Positions 36,243 through 50,600 of a stretch of 64,000 nt of DNA are shown here, piece after piece; within the stretch, counting starts at the first letter, position 1; the number at the start of each line of letters is the position of its first letter. The notes below the pieces were generated by a model. The model was not told the DNA's origin. It searched no databases and worked only from the letters and a program-made list of their open reading frames with translations. The DNA is from Hirsutella rhossiliensis (Eukaryota > Ascomycota > Sordariomycetes > Hypocreales > Ophiocordycipitaceae): positions 1,302,001 through 1,366,000 of the forward strand of contig NW_025408671.1 of the NCBI RefSeq assembly GCF_020360975.1, read 5' to 3'. The translations under genes were made by a program, and so were the position numbers.

Positions 36243-39200
36243 GGTTATAAGCCCGGCTTACTCCTTTTAAGCCGGGAAATTAACTTATACCTTTGAAATT
36301 TCTTATCGAAATACCCGATTAAAATTCCTTTCGAAAATCCCCCTAACGACTTTTTCTACCTTCTTACGCTCTTAAACTCCCGCCTAGACTTCTCGATCCC
36401 TACGAACGAAATAATACTAAATTTATATAAAATAGGTAGATAGAAAGAATATAAATTCTCTAGACTTAAGGGAAATTTAAATTATACTCTTTAGACTACG
36501 AGGATAAGAGCTATCCTTACTAAGGAAAAGCTTATCGCTACCTTAGAGCAAGAAAATTATATAAAGACTATAGAAGCTTTATCCTAGATTTTTCTTTAAG
36601 TTAAAGATAGCCCTTTAATATAAATTAAGCATTTAATAAATGCTAAAGCTGCTTAGGATAAGCTTATAAAGCTATATAATCCGTTGAATTTCTCGTCAAA
36701 TTATTTACTTATAAAGCAGCTCTTTAATCTTAGTCCTTCGGGCTTTAATTTAAAGAAATACCTTTATAAGGTAAAAGAAATCTACGAGGATTTAAAATCC
36801 TATAATATAGAAATTCTAGAAGTTATCCTTATAGTATAGATTCTTAATTACCTTAATAAGGAATTTAGAAGCTATATTATAAATATTACGTAGAGCCTTA
36901 AGTATAATTCTATAGCCTTTACCCTTAAATCCTTAATAGCTAGTCTTTTAGACGAAGCTAGAAGAATAGAGGATATAGATAAATCTTTAGAGAAAGCCTT
37001 CCTAATACGAAGGAAGCCTTAGAAATCCTATAGAAATTCTACGGATACTCCTTATTATAAGGAATGCAAAAAACCAGGGCATTTTATAGTAAATTACTAT
37101 AAATTACACCCGAATAAGGCTCCTACTTATTAGGTTTTAAATAAAGGAAAAAAGGACGATAAGACTCGAATTTCTAAGAAGAGAAAATCTTCTTCTTTAT
37201 CTTCTTCTTCTAGGAAGAAATCCCCTTTTAGTAGTGTTTCTACTACTAATAAAAGAAGGAAGGCTCGAATTATAGAGCTAGAGTCCGATTCGGACGATAG
37301 TAATAAGGTCTTAAATATAGCTTCGTAAGAAAATATAGACCTAGATATCGACCTTATAGACCTTTCTAGGCTCCGACCCTATATAAACGTCTAAGGATTT
37401 AGTAATTTTAACCTCTATAAATACCCCTATAGTAGAAGCTAATAAAGACTCTCTTTTAGGACCTCTAAAAGCCTCGATTCCTAGAATAAAGGAATTAGTT
37501 TTAAAGGTAAGAGAAGGAGGATTTCCTAGTTATAAGAATAAAAGGATCTTTAATTTTATCTATAATACCGGAGCTACTAAGTATATAGTATCTAATAAGA
37601 ATTTCCTTATTAACTATAAAGAAATTAAGTCTAAAGTTTACTAGGGAAAAGCTTCCTTTATATTAGTAAAAGGAAAGGGGGACTTAGTATTTAAGTTCCC
37701 GTATAGTAGAAAAAGGTATATCCTTTAAGACTACTTTTATATACCCGAATTAAGGGTAAATATACTATCCTAATCTTATTTTAATAATACCTATGCCTTA
37801 ATAGGAGGAAATAAAGTCCTTTTATTAGATAATAAGGCTAAGGTCCTTACTAAAGGATTTCTTAGAAATAAATTATATTATATTCTATAGAACCTTTATT
37901 AAAAGCCAATCGATCCTTATTACGTCTTTAAAAGCAAAGGATATAGATTTTTATACTTAGCACTTACGCTTAGGGCATATAAATAGTAGGGCTATTTTAG
38001 AAATATTAAAAAGATATAATAAGGATATAAAAATGCCTCTAAAAGAGGAAAATAAAATAAGGTAATACGAAATATATATTAGAGCTAAAGTAACGAATAA
38101 GGTTAATAAACAACCTTTATATAAGTCTTATTCTTATTTAGAAAAAATAGTATTAGATATTTAAGGGCTAATTAAAGTGCCTACTTATAATAAATATCAC
38201 TATTATATTTCTTTCCTAGACGTAGAACCCGATATCTAGAAATATACCTTCTTCGAAAAAAGGGAGAAGCTCTAGATAGGTTCCTAGAATTTAAAAATAG
38301 GGTAGAAAATAACTCTAAAAATACTAGGATTAGAGAAGCATTTTCTAATAATGCTAAAGAATTTATATATAAAATAAAGCTCTATTATAAAAAAGAAGGA
38401 ATTACCTTTAATTCTAGTCCTTCTAGGACGCCGGAATCTAATAGTAGAATAGAAAGAATAAATCGTACTATATTAGAAAAAGTACGAGCTCTTTTATTTA
38501 CTACTAGGCTTCCTAAATATCTAAAAAAATCTAGAAATCTCTAGTAGTAATAATACCTTTGATTTTAATTCTATTTTAAATAAAGATAAGCTAGAAAGCT
38601 ATATCCCTATAAAGGAAGCTACTAAAGAACCTAGAGATAAAAGTCCCTCGCCCTCTATAGAAGAAGAGTCTTTAAATAACGATCCTATTCTTACTACTAG
38701 TAAAATAGTAGTAGAATTACCTAAGAAGCTAGAAGGGTTCGATTCTAACTATATTAAATACCCTAACGTTAATTTATTTCTAAACTACGATTTTATAGAG
38801 TTAATTCTAGCTAGTATAGAAAATTAGGATCTAAAAATTCTAAAGACCTATAAATAGGCAATAAATAGCCCTAAAATAGCATTTTAAAAAGAAGCTATAA
38901 TTAAGGAAATTATCTAGCTAATTTAATATAAAACTTAGGAATCTTCCTACCTCCTTAGGGATAGGGAGGCTATAGGAGGCCGCTAGGTCTATACTATTAA
39001 GAAGGATAGTTAAAATAATATAATAAAATATAAAGCCCGTTTCGTAATATAGGGATTTAAGCAGATCTATAGCTTAGATTTCCTAGATACCTTCTCGACT
39101 ATAGCTAGACCCGAATCTATTAGAATTCTACTTATTTTAGCTATTATCTACGAATTTAAAGCTTTATAAATAGATATAATAAATGCCTTTATATATACCG

Positions 39201-40848
39201 ATATAGATAGTAAAGTATATATCGATCTTCCTATAGGCTACGAAGAATACGCTCTTAAAGAATATTATTTAAAATATAGATTAGCTTATAGAGCTAAAGG
39301 AATTAAATTAACTAAATTTATAGACTTATATAAAACCGGTTAAATTAAAGCAAAGCTAAAGAAAGCATTATATAGCCTAAAATAAAGTCCTAAGCTCTAG
39401 TATAATTATTTAAAAATTATACTAAATAAACTCGGATTTCTTCCTCTTTTAATAGATAAAAGAGTATTTATAAATAAGGACTATAGTATAGCCTTAGCAA
39501 TTTACGTCGACGACTTTCTTATAGTAAGGCCCTTTAAATCTATAATAAAAGAAAGATTATTTAAAAAATTATCTAAATTCCTAGATTTTACTATCTTAAG
39601 AGATATAAAAGACTTCTTAGGTCTAAATATTATAATAAACCGAGAAAATAAAGAGCTATATATATCCTAAGAAATTTATACCTTAAATAAATTAAAGAAA
39701 TTTAATAAAGAAGGTTTAGGAACTTTAAATTTACCGCTATAGTAGGCTTTAAGCTTATAAAAGCAAAGGAATTACCTTCTAAGGAAGATATATTATAATT
39801 TTAGAAAGAAATAGGATCTCTATTATACTTAGCCTTATTTACTAGGGTAGATATCTTATATTCTATAATTTCCTATGCTAGATTCGCGGCTAAGCCCGAC
39901 TAGACGTATTTTAAGGCTTTAAATATAATTTAGAAATATTTAAATAAATTTCCTAGCCTAAAGATTAAATATAATTATAATATCCCTTTTACCTATTTAT
40001 ATATAAAGGGTTTTACCGACTCTAGCTAGGCGTCGGATTTAATAGACGGAAAATCCTTTTCCGGTTACTATTTTTATATATATAATAATATAATAAGCTA
40101 GGCTTGCTCTAAGTAAAAGGCCGTTGCCCTTTCTACCTATAAAGTAAAGTATATTAGCCTTAGGGAGGTAAATAAAGAAGCTATTTATTTAAATATGCTT
40201 TTTAAAAATATTACTAAGGATCTATCTATTAAGATTCCTAATACTATACCTCTTATTTTAACGGATAATACTACTACTATTAAATTAGCAGAAAATCCGG
40301 AATTTTATAAAAGGTCTAAGTATATAAGATTAGCCTATTACTATACTAGAACTAGTATAAGAGAAGGGGAAATTAGAGTTTTTTATATTAAATTAAAAGA
40401 TAATATAGCTAATATTTTTATAAAGGAATTAAGACCTAGATTACTCTATAAATTTAGAGACGGTCTATCCTTAATATAAGTTCCTAAGCAATTAAAAGGG
40501 GTTTTAGATATTTCTTATACTTTCTATATCTTTCCCTACTAGGTTTTTCCTTTTAGGTTTCCTAGAGAAATATTTACTAGGTTTTTATCTATTAAGATTT
40601 TCCTAGTAATAATAGGTTTTACCTTATATAAGGTTATCCTATAAATAATTATTATAACTATAGATTTTTCCTACTATAGGTTTTTCTATTAGTATATACC
40701 TAAGGATTTTTTTTCCTAAGAAAGAATAGGTTTTTATATATCCTATTAAGGTATAAGAATAGTTTTCCTAAATTAGGTTTTCACCCTATATATATACTAC
40801 TATAAATAAATTAGTAAAGAGAATATAAATCTATTCTTTAAGGGAGGC
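36243..40848 (+). pseudogene. Degraded gag-pol of Copia I
   Basis: Gag is at about 36.4-37.1 kb with a partly preserved zinc knuckle near 37,060-37,110 (ECKKPGHFIVNYY). The protease reads YNTGATKYIVSN near 37,560 (DTGA changed to NTGA). The integrase zinc-binding region is near 37,960-38,020 (HLRLGHINSRAI) and the core near 38,350-38,500 (NAKEFIY, SRTPESNSRIERINR). RT is at about 39.0-39.65 kb, with a preserved YVDDFLIV catalytic box near 39,495. RNase H runs to 40,479; its last 94 codons (40195-40479) are the only long open frame in the AT-rich block. Several stops and a frame change near 38.5 kb make it inactive. Confidence 0.87.
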
Positions 40849-41416
40849 TATAAGTAACGGTGTTCCTACTATAAATAAAGCAGCTATAATATACTCTCCC
40901 GATTATATAAGCTAATAAGTAGTGTATTAATTATAGACAAAATCTTATCCTATAGAGTAAGAATCGCTCGTTATTTTGCATGTTATTATATATGACACGG
41001 GTTGCCGGTTATCGTATAATCGGGAATCGAAGGAATAGAGCTAGCTTAGAATGCTAGCTAAGACCTCTTAAGAACACCGGCACGACCAACCTCCTTTAAA
41101 CACGAATATCAGCGGAACTAAGACACTTCTAGATTCACTCGAGGTATCACGGAATCCCCTAGTCTTAGGGCTATACGGCAGCCTAAATCTAGTCCCGAAA
41201 GGTTCTTCCGTTCAGCTATAATTGTCTATATAAGACGGCATGTCCGCTAGTAGATAGATAGAAAATGATTAACTTTAATACCTCTTCTATATACTAATAT
41301 ACTACTAATAAATTCCGTTGAAAATCCTACCTTATACTCCTTCTTCCCCTTTATTATATAGTCTTACGTAATTCCTTAATTTCCTAAAATTCCGCTTTTA
41401 CTTATATACCTTAAGA
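40849..41416 (+). repeat. 3' LTR of Copia I
   Basis: 568 bp preceded by a purine tract (AAGGGAGG). It retains more CpA/TpG than the 5' LTR, for example GACACTTCTAGATTCAC here against GATACTTCTAGATTTAC there. Confidence 0.92.
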
Positions 41417-41421
41417 CCCTC

Positions 41422-44400
41422 TCGAAAGATTAGTCCCTATAATCTTTTCCGATTATAGTAAGTAGATATTTATTCTCTAATAAATTAAAGTTCTTATTAT
41501 ATTTCTTTATATAATTTTCGTAGCTAATCTACTTATAGTATCGCTCGTTCTACTTATAGTCCTTATTAAGTAACCTTAAATACTTCTAAGTTATATTTAT
41601 AATTAGTATATACTAGTAAGAGCTTAGTTATTTCTATAACTAAGCTATTATAAGCTAGTTACGCTATTAGTAGCTATTTAACTTAATCGTTTTATTCGTA
41701 GCTAATATAGTATCGTAAATATTATTTAAGCGTTTAGTTAAGTCGTTCTATTTATTTATTTATTTATAGGTAATAAGCTATACTAAGCTTATATTTCGTC
41801 CTTAATTATACTATAATAACTTACTAAAACTTAGCTATAAATATACTTCCTTTATTAGAGATAATCTTATTTAGTAGTCTATAATTACTAATAATTATTC
41901 GTAGGAATATATATACTAGCTCTTCTATATTACTTACTTCTTTATATAGTAAAAAGTATCTATACTTTATTAATCTATCTGTAATAATAAATATACTATT
42001 ATACTTAATATTAGTTATAGGTTATTTTAACGGTAGTAGCTTTATAATATAGTTAAAAGCTATTAAATCCTATAGTTTCTCTAGTACTAGTACCGGTTGT
42101 AATTCTCTATATAGTTTATATTATTTAGCTTTACTTTATATATAAAGTTTATATTCTTTAATAACTTATCGTACTACTTCTTTAAGCTATAGGAAGTTAT
42201 ATTATCGTTTAATCCGTTTTATTATTCTTTAGATTCCTTAGTATCTATATATTAGATATTTATATATATCTTATATAACTTTATCTTATAATTCTAATAG
42301 TATTTAGATTTTATTTTTATATATTAAAACTTCTAAATATTCTATATTATATCTATTTAGTACTTTATATTCTTTTATCTATTTTAGGATCTTTTAGTAT
42401 ATTAAGTCGTTAGGTTATACTTTAAATATTATATTTAGCTATCGTTACTAGTAGTTCTTATTTTCGTTGATTTCTAAGAGCTATCCTTTCGCTATAGGTG
42501 CTCTTATATTATAGTTACTTTATCGACTAAGGGTATTAGCTCGACCGTTTTCTATTCCTTTTTTATAGATTATTTTATAGTTAAATTCTAATAAATATTC
42601 GGCCTATCGGATCTATCGTCCGTTTAACTATTATATCGTTATAAAATATAAGATATTCTTATAATCTATATAGACCTTAACTTTATATTTACTTCTAAGA
42701 AGGTAGTATTAAAAATCCTTAAAAGCTTAAATAATTATAAGGAATTCTTTATTATAGATAAGGTAATTAAGTTCTACGCTATATAGATTTTTTAAGTAAA
42801 ATATAATTAGTTATAGTCTTCCTTTATTATCTTTTTATCTGATTTATACTCCTAGAGTAAAGTCTAATATATTAATTTCGAGTTTAATTTATTATTTTAG
42901 ATCGAAGGTAGTTAGGACTAGTTCTTATATAATTATAGTCTTAATATAATCGAAAGCATTATTAGCTTTATCGTCCTATATAAATTCTTTTTCCTTCTTT
43001 ATTAAGTTATATAGTAGTACTATAATCTTTCCGAAATCTTTAATAAATTATTAGTAGTAATTTATAAATCCTAGGAAACTTTATATATCCTTAACGTTCT
43101 TTAGCATTAGCTATTCTTTAACTAAGTTAATCTTATCTTATTATATTTATATCTCTCTTAGTAAGATCGTATATCTAAGGAAGTCTACTTCCTATATATA
43201 AAACTTACTTTTTTCTAGTTTAACTAGTAGTTTTATATTTTAAAGTACGTAGAGTACCTTATAAACGTATTCCTTATATTCTTTTAGGGTATTTAAGAAG
43301 ATTAAGATATTATCTAGGTATACTACTATAAAGATATCTAGGTATTTATATAGGATATTATTAATTATCCGTTAAAAGGTAGCTAGTATATTTATAAGTC
43401 TAAATAATATTACTAGATATTTAAATAGTTTAAATTTCGTTTTAAAGGCTATTATCTATTTATATCCCTTTTTTATATATATTAAGTTATAGGCGCCTTT
43501 AAGGTTAAGGGCTATAAACTATTTTTTACTATATAGTCGATCTTATAGTTTTAATATAAGTAGTAATAGTATTCGGTCCTTTATTATAATATCGTTTAAG
43601 CGTCTATAGTTAATAACTAGTTATAGCTTACTGTTTTTCTTTAGAATAAATATAACTAGGTAGCTTACTTTAAATATTAACGTTTATATATATCCTTTTT
43701 ATAGATTCTCGTTAAGGTAGTCGCGTAGCGTTTATAGTTACTTTTCGTTTAAGTTATAGATCTTATAAAACGTTAGCGTTATTCTATCCTTAAGAAAAAT
43801 TTTATAGTCCTATTAGTTATATTTAAGTAACCCTATCTTAAGTTCTTCCTTAAAGAGTTTATTATATTTCCGGTATTCCTAAGGGATATTCTTTATTCTA
43901 TCTTATAGGCTTTATTCTTTCTTTTAAGAGCTAGTTTCTCTTAACTTAAGCTCTTTATTAATTTATTTAAGGTCTTTCTTTAAAGTAGTAATAACTCTTT
44001 AGATCTTTATATTATATCCTTTATTCTATTTATATTAAATACTAGGTTATATAGCTATATTAGTTAGTATATAGGTCTTATTAGTCGATTTTATATCCGC
44101 TAGTTTAGTTACTATTTTTATTTATATCGCTAAAGCCTATAATAATTTACTTAAACGGTTATCCCTTTTATCTTATTTAGTAGCTAAATTATTATAAAAT
44201 TTTACTTTCTTTTAAATCTACTAGTCTTAGAAACTTATATCTTTATCTTAATATAGCTAGCTAGTTTTCTAGTTAATTAATAGGTTGCTCTCTTATAGCT
44301 ATAGAAGTCTTAATATAAGGTTATATTCTCTAATATCTATAATATCGAAGTTAACTTATTCGTTATAGCCCTAGATATTAATATTAAGGTAATTAATCTC

Positions 44401-47208
44401 TATATTAATAATTCTATTATTATAGTTAAAGGCCTCTCCTTTAATATTTATAAGTTTATATAGATCTATCTTATATCTCTATATAAGTTAGTAACGATTA
44501 ATAACTCTAGGTAAAACGTAATTGCCTATCGCGCTATAGTCTAAAAGTATATATACGTAATATCCTATAATTTACATATCTAATACTATTTAGTCGCTAT
44601 AGCTTACTATTACTATATATAAGGTCCTTAGATCTTATTATATTATATTAGTTTATAGCTATTTTATAGATAGCGTACCTCGTTTTTTACTTAGTTCTTA
44701 TTTATTTTATTTAGGTATTCTTCTTTAATTTATTATTAATATTATTTCTTTATATTTTTATCGTATAGTATTATATTAGGGCTTAAGAAACTAATTTCTT
44801 ATAGCTAATTAAAGATTTCTTATTTCTTAACGCTATATTATTTATATTATACTACTTTATAGTTAATTATATACTATACTTTATAATTCTATTTATTTTT
44901 ATATTAAAGGTTAAGTTTTCGTTCTATATCTTTTTATTTTATATATAGTATTTCTATATCGATTCTTCCTTAGTTAAATATAGCTTATAGCCTTTATATA
45001 TATTACTAATAATCTTTTAGTATACCGTTATATTATTTATACTATACTTATACTTTTTCGTATTTATAAACTCTATAGTTTAAGTATATATATTTATTAT
45101 AATCTTCTTTATTATATTCAATTCGTTATATAAGTCTTTAAAAGATTAATAGTTTAGATACCTTAGAGCGAGTAGCGCTATACTATTCCTCTATTTTAGT
45201 ATATTTATAAATTTTATATATCTCTAAAAGATATCTCGTTAATAAACCGTAATTATCATAGTATTTAAGTAGCGTATTATAATTAGGTTCTAATAATATA
45301 ACTTAGTCGTTTAGGTAGCGTTAATCGATTTTCTAGTAGTTTAGTTCTATACTTAGGTAGGGTTTCGAAAGTACTTATCCTTTAAATCTAACTAAGAAGG
45401 TATTATATTATACCTTTATTTAAAAGTATATTATATAGTATAAGTAAATATATAAGATCTATAAAATATACTTATACTCTTTATAACTAAGTATTATTCT
45501 TAAGTTATCTAAAAATTCTCCTTATAGTTATTATTTTTATTATAGAGCTATAAAAGTATTAACCGCGGCGATAGCTATAGTATAGTCTCCTTTATATAGT
45601 GCTAGTTAATACCGAATTAATATAGCTTATTAGTTTTCTATAAGAATTTAAGGTATTTATTAAGTTTTAATTTTAAGTATTTCTTTAAATTCTTTAAAGT
45701 ATAAAGTATTTTCTTTAATCGTAGTATTTTCCCTTAATAGTAAGGGTAGTAGTATAAGTTCGTTCTTATCTTCCGTTTCTCTAAGTATTTCTTATTTTTT
45801 AGAGCTTATATCGTTAATACTTTATTATTCTTCCTTAAGTTATTATCTAAGTTTTATAAGTATAAGGGCTATATCTATATCTTCCTTATTATATTATTTA
45901 TAGACTACCTATTATTATTATCGATTTTTATTTTATATATCTTCTTAGAATTATTTACCGTTCTTCTTAATCTAGTCTTAAGAGACTCTTTTAAGATAAG
46001 GGTATTTTAGTTTTATAAATTTAACTTATTTTTATATTTTAAGATCCCTTTATTATATTATTATAAGGGTCTTCTTTAATAGCTTTAAGAACTATCTAGT
46101 ACTATCCTTATCGCTTAAGTATACTATATATTTATCGTCGTAGTATATAGTCTAACTAAGGAGTTTATACTTTAGTTCCTATTTATTAGTAGCGTTTAAG
46201 TATTTCTTACCTTTTAAGGCTAGTACCTAGTAGGTTTTCTTTTCTTTATAAGGTTATCTATATTCTTTAAAGTAATATCTAAGTTTCCTATAGTTAAAAC
46301 ACTTTCCTTTACTTTTTTATATTATATCTAGATCTATCCTACCTAGGTTAGTTATATAGGTATAGGTAATAAGAGTTTCGCGCTTCTTTTTATAGTTAAC
46401 GCGTTAGTTAAAGTTATTCTTATAGGAAGGGTTCTAGTTTCCTCTTCTTTATTTCTTTTCTTAGTATCGCGTATACTATTTATTATTAATTTATACTACT
46501 ATAGTAATATAGTCTAAGAGGTTATTAGGTCGATTTTCCTTATAGAGCTTATCCTTAACTTCTTCTTTAAGCCTATCGTAGAATCGTAATATAAGAGGTT
46601 CGTTATCTTAATTAAGCTTTAAGGTAACTTAATAGAACTTTATAGTATAATCTAATACTAAGATCCTTTATTAGAGTTCTTAAAGTTTTTATTTAGCTTC
46701 TTATTCCTTATTAGTTATTCTAAATACCTTTATAATAGCTTCTTTAAATCCTTAGAAACTAGTAAAGACTTTATCTATTTTATTATCTTATTGCGCTAGT
46801 TAGTTATTAAGAAAGTCCCTTATAATAGGTCTAAACTAAGTAAGTGCTATTCTAGATAAATAATTTCTTATATAAAGTACCTTTTCGACTAGGTCCGAAA
46901 GTTTAGTAGGGTAAAACCGGTAGTAGGCCTTAAGTTAGGTAAGAAAGTCTTAAAGCGTACTATAAGTACCGTCGAATAGTCCTAGCTATTTTAGTTTAAC
47001 TACTTCTTTAAGGTCCCTAACTTATCTATTACCTCCTCTATTCCTAAGTAACTATACCTTATATTAAAGGGTAATAATCTCGCGTATTATATCCTAAGGC
47101 AATATAGTAGCTCTAGAGTTAGTTAATCTAGCTTACTATATAGGCATATTAATAGTTATAATATTACTTAGAGTAACGTAGTATTATATTAAATAAGAGC
47201 TTTTAATA
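41422..47208 (-). pseudogene. Degraded gag-pol of Gypsy B, upstream part
   Basis: The minus-strand equivalent of the Gypsy A interior from gag (about 47.1 kb) through protease (about 44.5 kb), RT (43.9-43.2 kb), RNase H (about 42.6 kb) and the integrase core (42.1-41.9 kb). Sequence collinearity with Gypsy A is visible throughout, with mainly transition differences. Confidence 0.85.
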
Positions 47209-47658
47209 TATAACGACTAGTATTATTCTTAAGGGATAAACCTATTAAGGGGTTTATATTAGTAGATATAATAGGGTATAGTCTAAGTAATAATAAGTAT
47301 ATTACGTTAGTAATAAGTTAGAGGTCGTAGACTATGGACTATAACTAAGTAATTAGAATTAGAGATAAAATCGTAATAAAGATCTATATTAAATACTAGA
47401 GAGCTATCTATCTAAAGGAGTAAAAGTAGGTAGCTATATATACCTATAAAGACTATCCTTAGATTATAGGCCTAGCTATAATCCCTAACGTTAGATCGTA
47501 TAGAGTATAGTAATCTCGTTAATCTTAGATTACTTAGATCTTTACGATCCCCTTAATCCTATATCTATTAAATAGTCGTGCCGACTATTTATCTATTAGA
47601 CTATATTACGTGCTTAATACGGTCGACCGTTAGCGGCCTAGTAGCCGTAGTCGTAATA
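47209..47658 (-). repeat. 5' LTR of Gypsy B
   Basis: 450 bp, inverted relative to the LTRs of Gypsy A. The TSD TAGAG follows at 47659-47663. Confidence 0.92.
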
Positions 47659-47663
47659 TAGAG

Positions 47664-50600
47664 ATATAGAAGCCTATATAAGTAAAAGCTAAAGAATCTA
47701 AAAGCAAGCGATATAAGAAAAAAAGTAAGAAGGATATTAGTTATTATAATTACGGATAATATATAATAAAGCGATATATATAATTAGATAATCTATATAA
47801 CTATAATAGGGATTAATGCTTATAAGGGGAAAAGATAAAGAGTTAAAGAGGACGTAAAGGAAATTAAGATAACGAGAATAGAAAAAACTAGCTTAAAGAT
47901 TATCCTTATATACTATAGATATAGAGTAGATCTAAATAAGAAGTTCGATAGACTTATAGATAAAATCGTTAGAGAAATTATATATAAAAGAATCCCGATC
48001 CCTTTAAATTACTTAATCGACTTTATTCCCTAACTAAGTAAGAGACTTAGTACGAGATATATAGATATAGCTTAAGGTATAGAAAACACTAAATTCTAGA
48101 CCTTAGAGAAAGCAGAGAGTAATATAAGACCCTATAAAGCTATAATAATAGTTATAAAAGTAGCTAAAGATAATATAGAGAATAGTTTACTCCTCCTTAA
48201 ATATCTATATGGAAAACTTATAGTAGCTTTAGTATAAGTTAAAGAATAAGACGAAGAATACTAGGTTAAACCGATTAAGCTTACTTACCTTACTTATAAA
48301 GAATTAAATTATAAGTGCCTTAAAGTCTAATAAGTACTAAAGGAAGTTAGGTTTATAACTAATACGATTAGCGTAATATAACTAGCTTAAGGACTATTTA
48401 ATTAATAAACTTTAAAGGTAATAAGACTAAAGAAAGACGAATTTATTATATAGAAAGTAGTACTCTTAATAAGATACTAAGAGATAACTCTAAAGGACCT
48501 TATAGTAATTCCTATAATATATATAAATATAGTCTTTATGTTTTTCCGTTCGCTTAAGTATATATAAGACCTACCCTATATTTAAGTATAACTTAGTAGC
48601 TAGAAAGCTAAAGTTCTAAGCGCCCTAATCGATACTAAGTCTAAAAGAAACCTTATTACTAAAAGATATATAAACGTATATAGGCTTAAAATCCTATTAA
48701 TAAGAGTATTAATAACGGCGTATACTAGGTCCCTTATAGATATAGTTAGGGAGGTAGAGACTAATCTTTATCTAAGCATAGCCTAGATACTAATCTATCT
48801 TTAATTTATACTAGATAAAGTCTTAGTCCCCTTTATCCTAGGCATACTATTTATTAGAGCCGCGTATATATTATTTAATTATTCCCTAAGGAACGGGGAT
48901 ATATAGGTTAAATATTAGATCGGTACTATCTAGGTAGTTACGCTAGCGGTAGGAGCTATTAAATAGGAGCTTTTAAACGAGGTTAATATAGTAAAATCCT
49001 TTTAAGCTACGACCTTAATAGTTAATAAAAACGTATATAAAAGACTAAAGCTTAAGGAGGCTATATAGGAAATAGCTACCTAGCTTCTAAGAAATTTTTT
49101 TTAGGCTTTAGTAATAGAAGTCGAAGAAGATAACTTAGGAGCTACTTAATAATTACGGAGAGAAACCCTTATAGATACCCCGATAGCTAAGATTCTCTTA
49201 CTAGGAGGTAAGATCCTTAGTTATAGAGGGGGTGCTAACTAAGTCCCTAACCTAGCCTACGCTAGCGTAAACGAGCCCTTAATAGTACTAGTATAATAGT
49301 AATTAATTATAGATAAAGGAGATAAGGCGATTCTAGCTATCGGATCTAAGATAGTAAAAGAGATTATTAAAGTTATAGTTATAGAGGCTATAGGAGAATT
49401 TAGGATAAATATTATTAAAGCTAGAAAGAAGTTCTAAAAGATCTAGAAGGTTAAAGTTAAGATAGGGAGGAAACGACCTATTATATTATATAATCTAAGA
49501 GTTAATACTCTCTATAAAAGAAAAGCAAATAAGATTAACCCTATTAACGATGCTCTATTAAACGGCTCGACGCTAGAAGGGGACCCTAACTAAAAGAAGA
49601 CTAAATAAAATACCGTTAAAGATAAGATATAGCTTAGACCCTACCTAAAATACTTAATAGGAAAATTCTTAAGTATATAAAAAGGAAAGCGGCTAACGTA
49701 AGAAAGACTTAAAGTAATCTATAAATAATTTAAGGGCTTTCTTATAAAGGTAGAAATCCGGATCTTTAATAGTATTCTATTTAATAGGGAAGTAGCGTTA
49801 TCCTAGGACTTTATAAAAAGAAGTAGAGTCGACCTAGCTATAGCCCTACTATAGGTTATTAAGATAATAGAATATAAGGTATAGTAAGTAGCCTTAATCC
49901 TAATCCTAAAAGCGATAGAGTAGAAAGTAATCGATATCCTTAAAATTAAACTAGAAATAGGAGTCCTTAAAGAAGGGCATAGGCCTTATAAGAACCCTTT
50001 TTTCTTAGTAGTAAAGAAAGATAGAGGACTATACTTAATTAATTCCGCTATATATATAAATACTATTATAATAAGAGATATAAACCTACCGCCGAATATA
50101 GACGAGTTTAGTAACTACTTCTTAATATATAAGATCCTTTCCCTCCTAGACCTTTTTTTAGGCTATAATTAGATCCCTCTTAATATTAAAAGCTATAACT
50201 TAACGGCATTTATAATACCTATTAGCCTCTTATATATATATATACTCCTTTAAGGGGCTATAAACTTAGTCGGCTAATTTATAAGGATAATATAAAAAAT
50301 CTTATAAGACCTTATACCGAATATTTATACGAATTTCCTTAATAATATAGGTATTAAAGGGCCCGATATAACGTATAATAATAAAGAGGTAGCGCTAAGA
50401 GTAAGGAGATTTATCTTCGAATACCTTATTAACCTTAATAAAGTCCTAGTTAACGTTAAACTCTTTAGTTATATAATTATAGGGGCTAAATCGAAATTCT
50501 ACTAATAAGCAACCGAAGTTATCGGTTATATCTATAGAATAAATAAAAGGTGCCCTATAGAAGCTAAAGTTATTAAAATTAAGGAATAGATAAGATGCCT

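Larger units (their letters stand above)
35675..41416 (+). mobile_element. Copia I: complete Ty1/copia retrotransposon nested in Gypsy B
   Basis: Two 568-bp LTRs (35675-36242 and 40849-41416) bound a 5,742-bp element on the plus strand, flanked by CCCTC. The order is gag with zinc knuckle, protease, integrase, RT and RNase H, which is diagnostic of copia. It is the youngest insertion of its nest. Fewer frames are broken here than in its neighbours, and the right LTR keeps many CpA sites lost in the left one. Confidence 0.92.
34064..47658 (-). mobile_element. Gypsy B: second copy of the Gypsy A family, minus strand, split by Copia I
   Basis: Inverted copies of the 450-bp Gypsy A LTR stand at 34064-34513 and 47209-47658, flanked by TAGAG. 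Excluding Copia I and one TSD leaves 7,848 bp, one base from Gypsy A. On the minus strand, gag lies near 47.1-46.2 kb, RT near 43.9-43.2 kb, integrase near 42.1-41.4 kb and the chromodomain near 35.45-35.32 kb. The element is inserted in the gag region of Gypsy C. Confidence 0.92.

Noticed and set aside
15554..47658. Repeated 450-bp units as a regularly spaced repeat array
   Set aside because: They are LTR pairs with TSDs and a gypsy interior between them. CRISPR arrays are not expected in a fungal genome and spacing is in kilobases.
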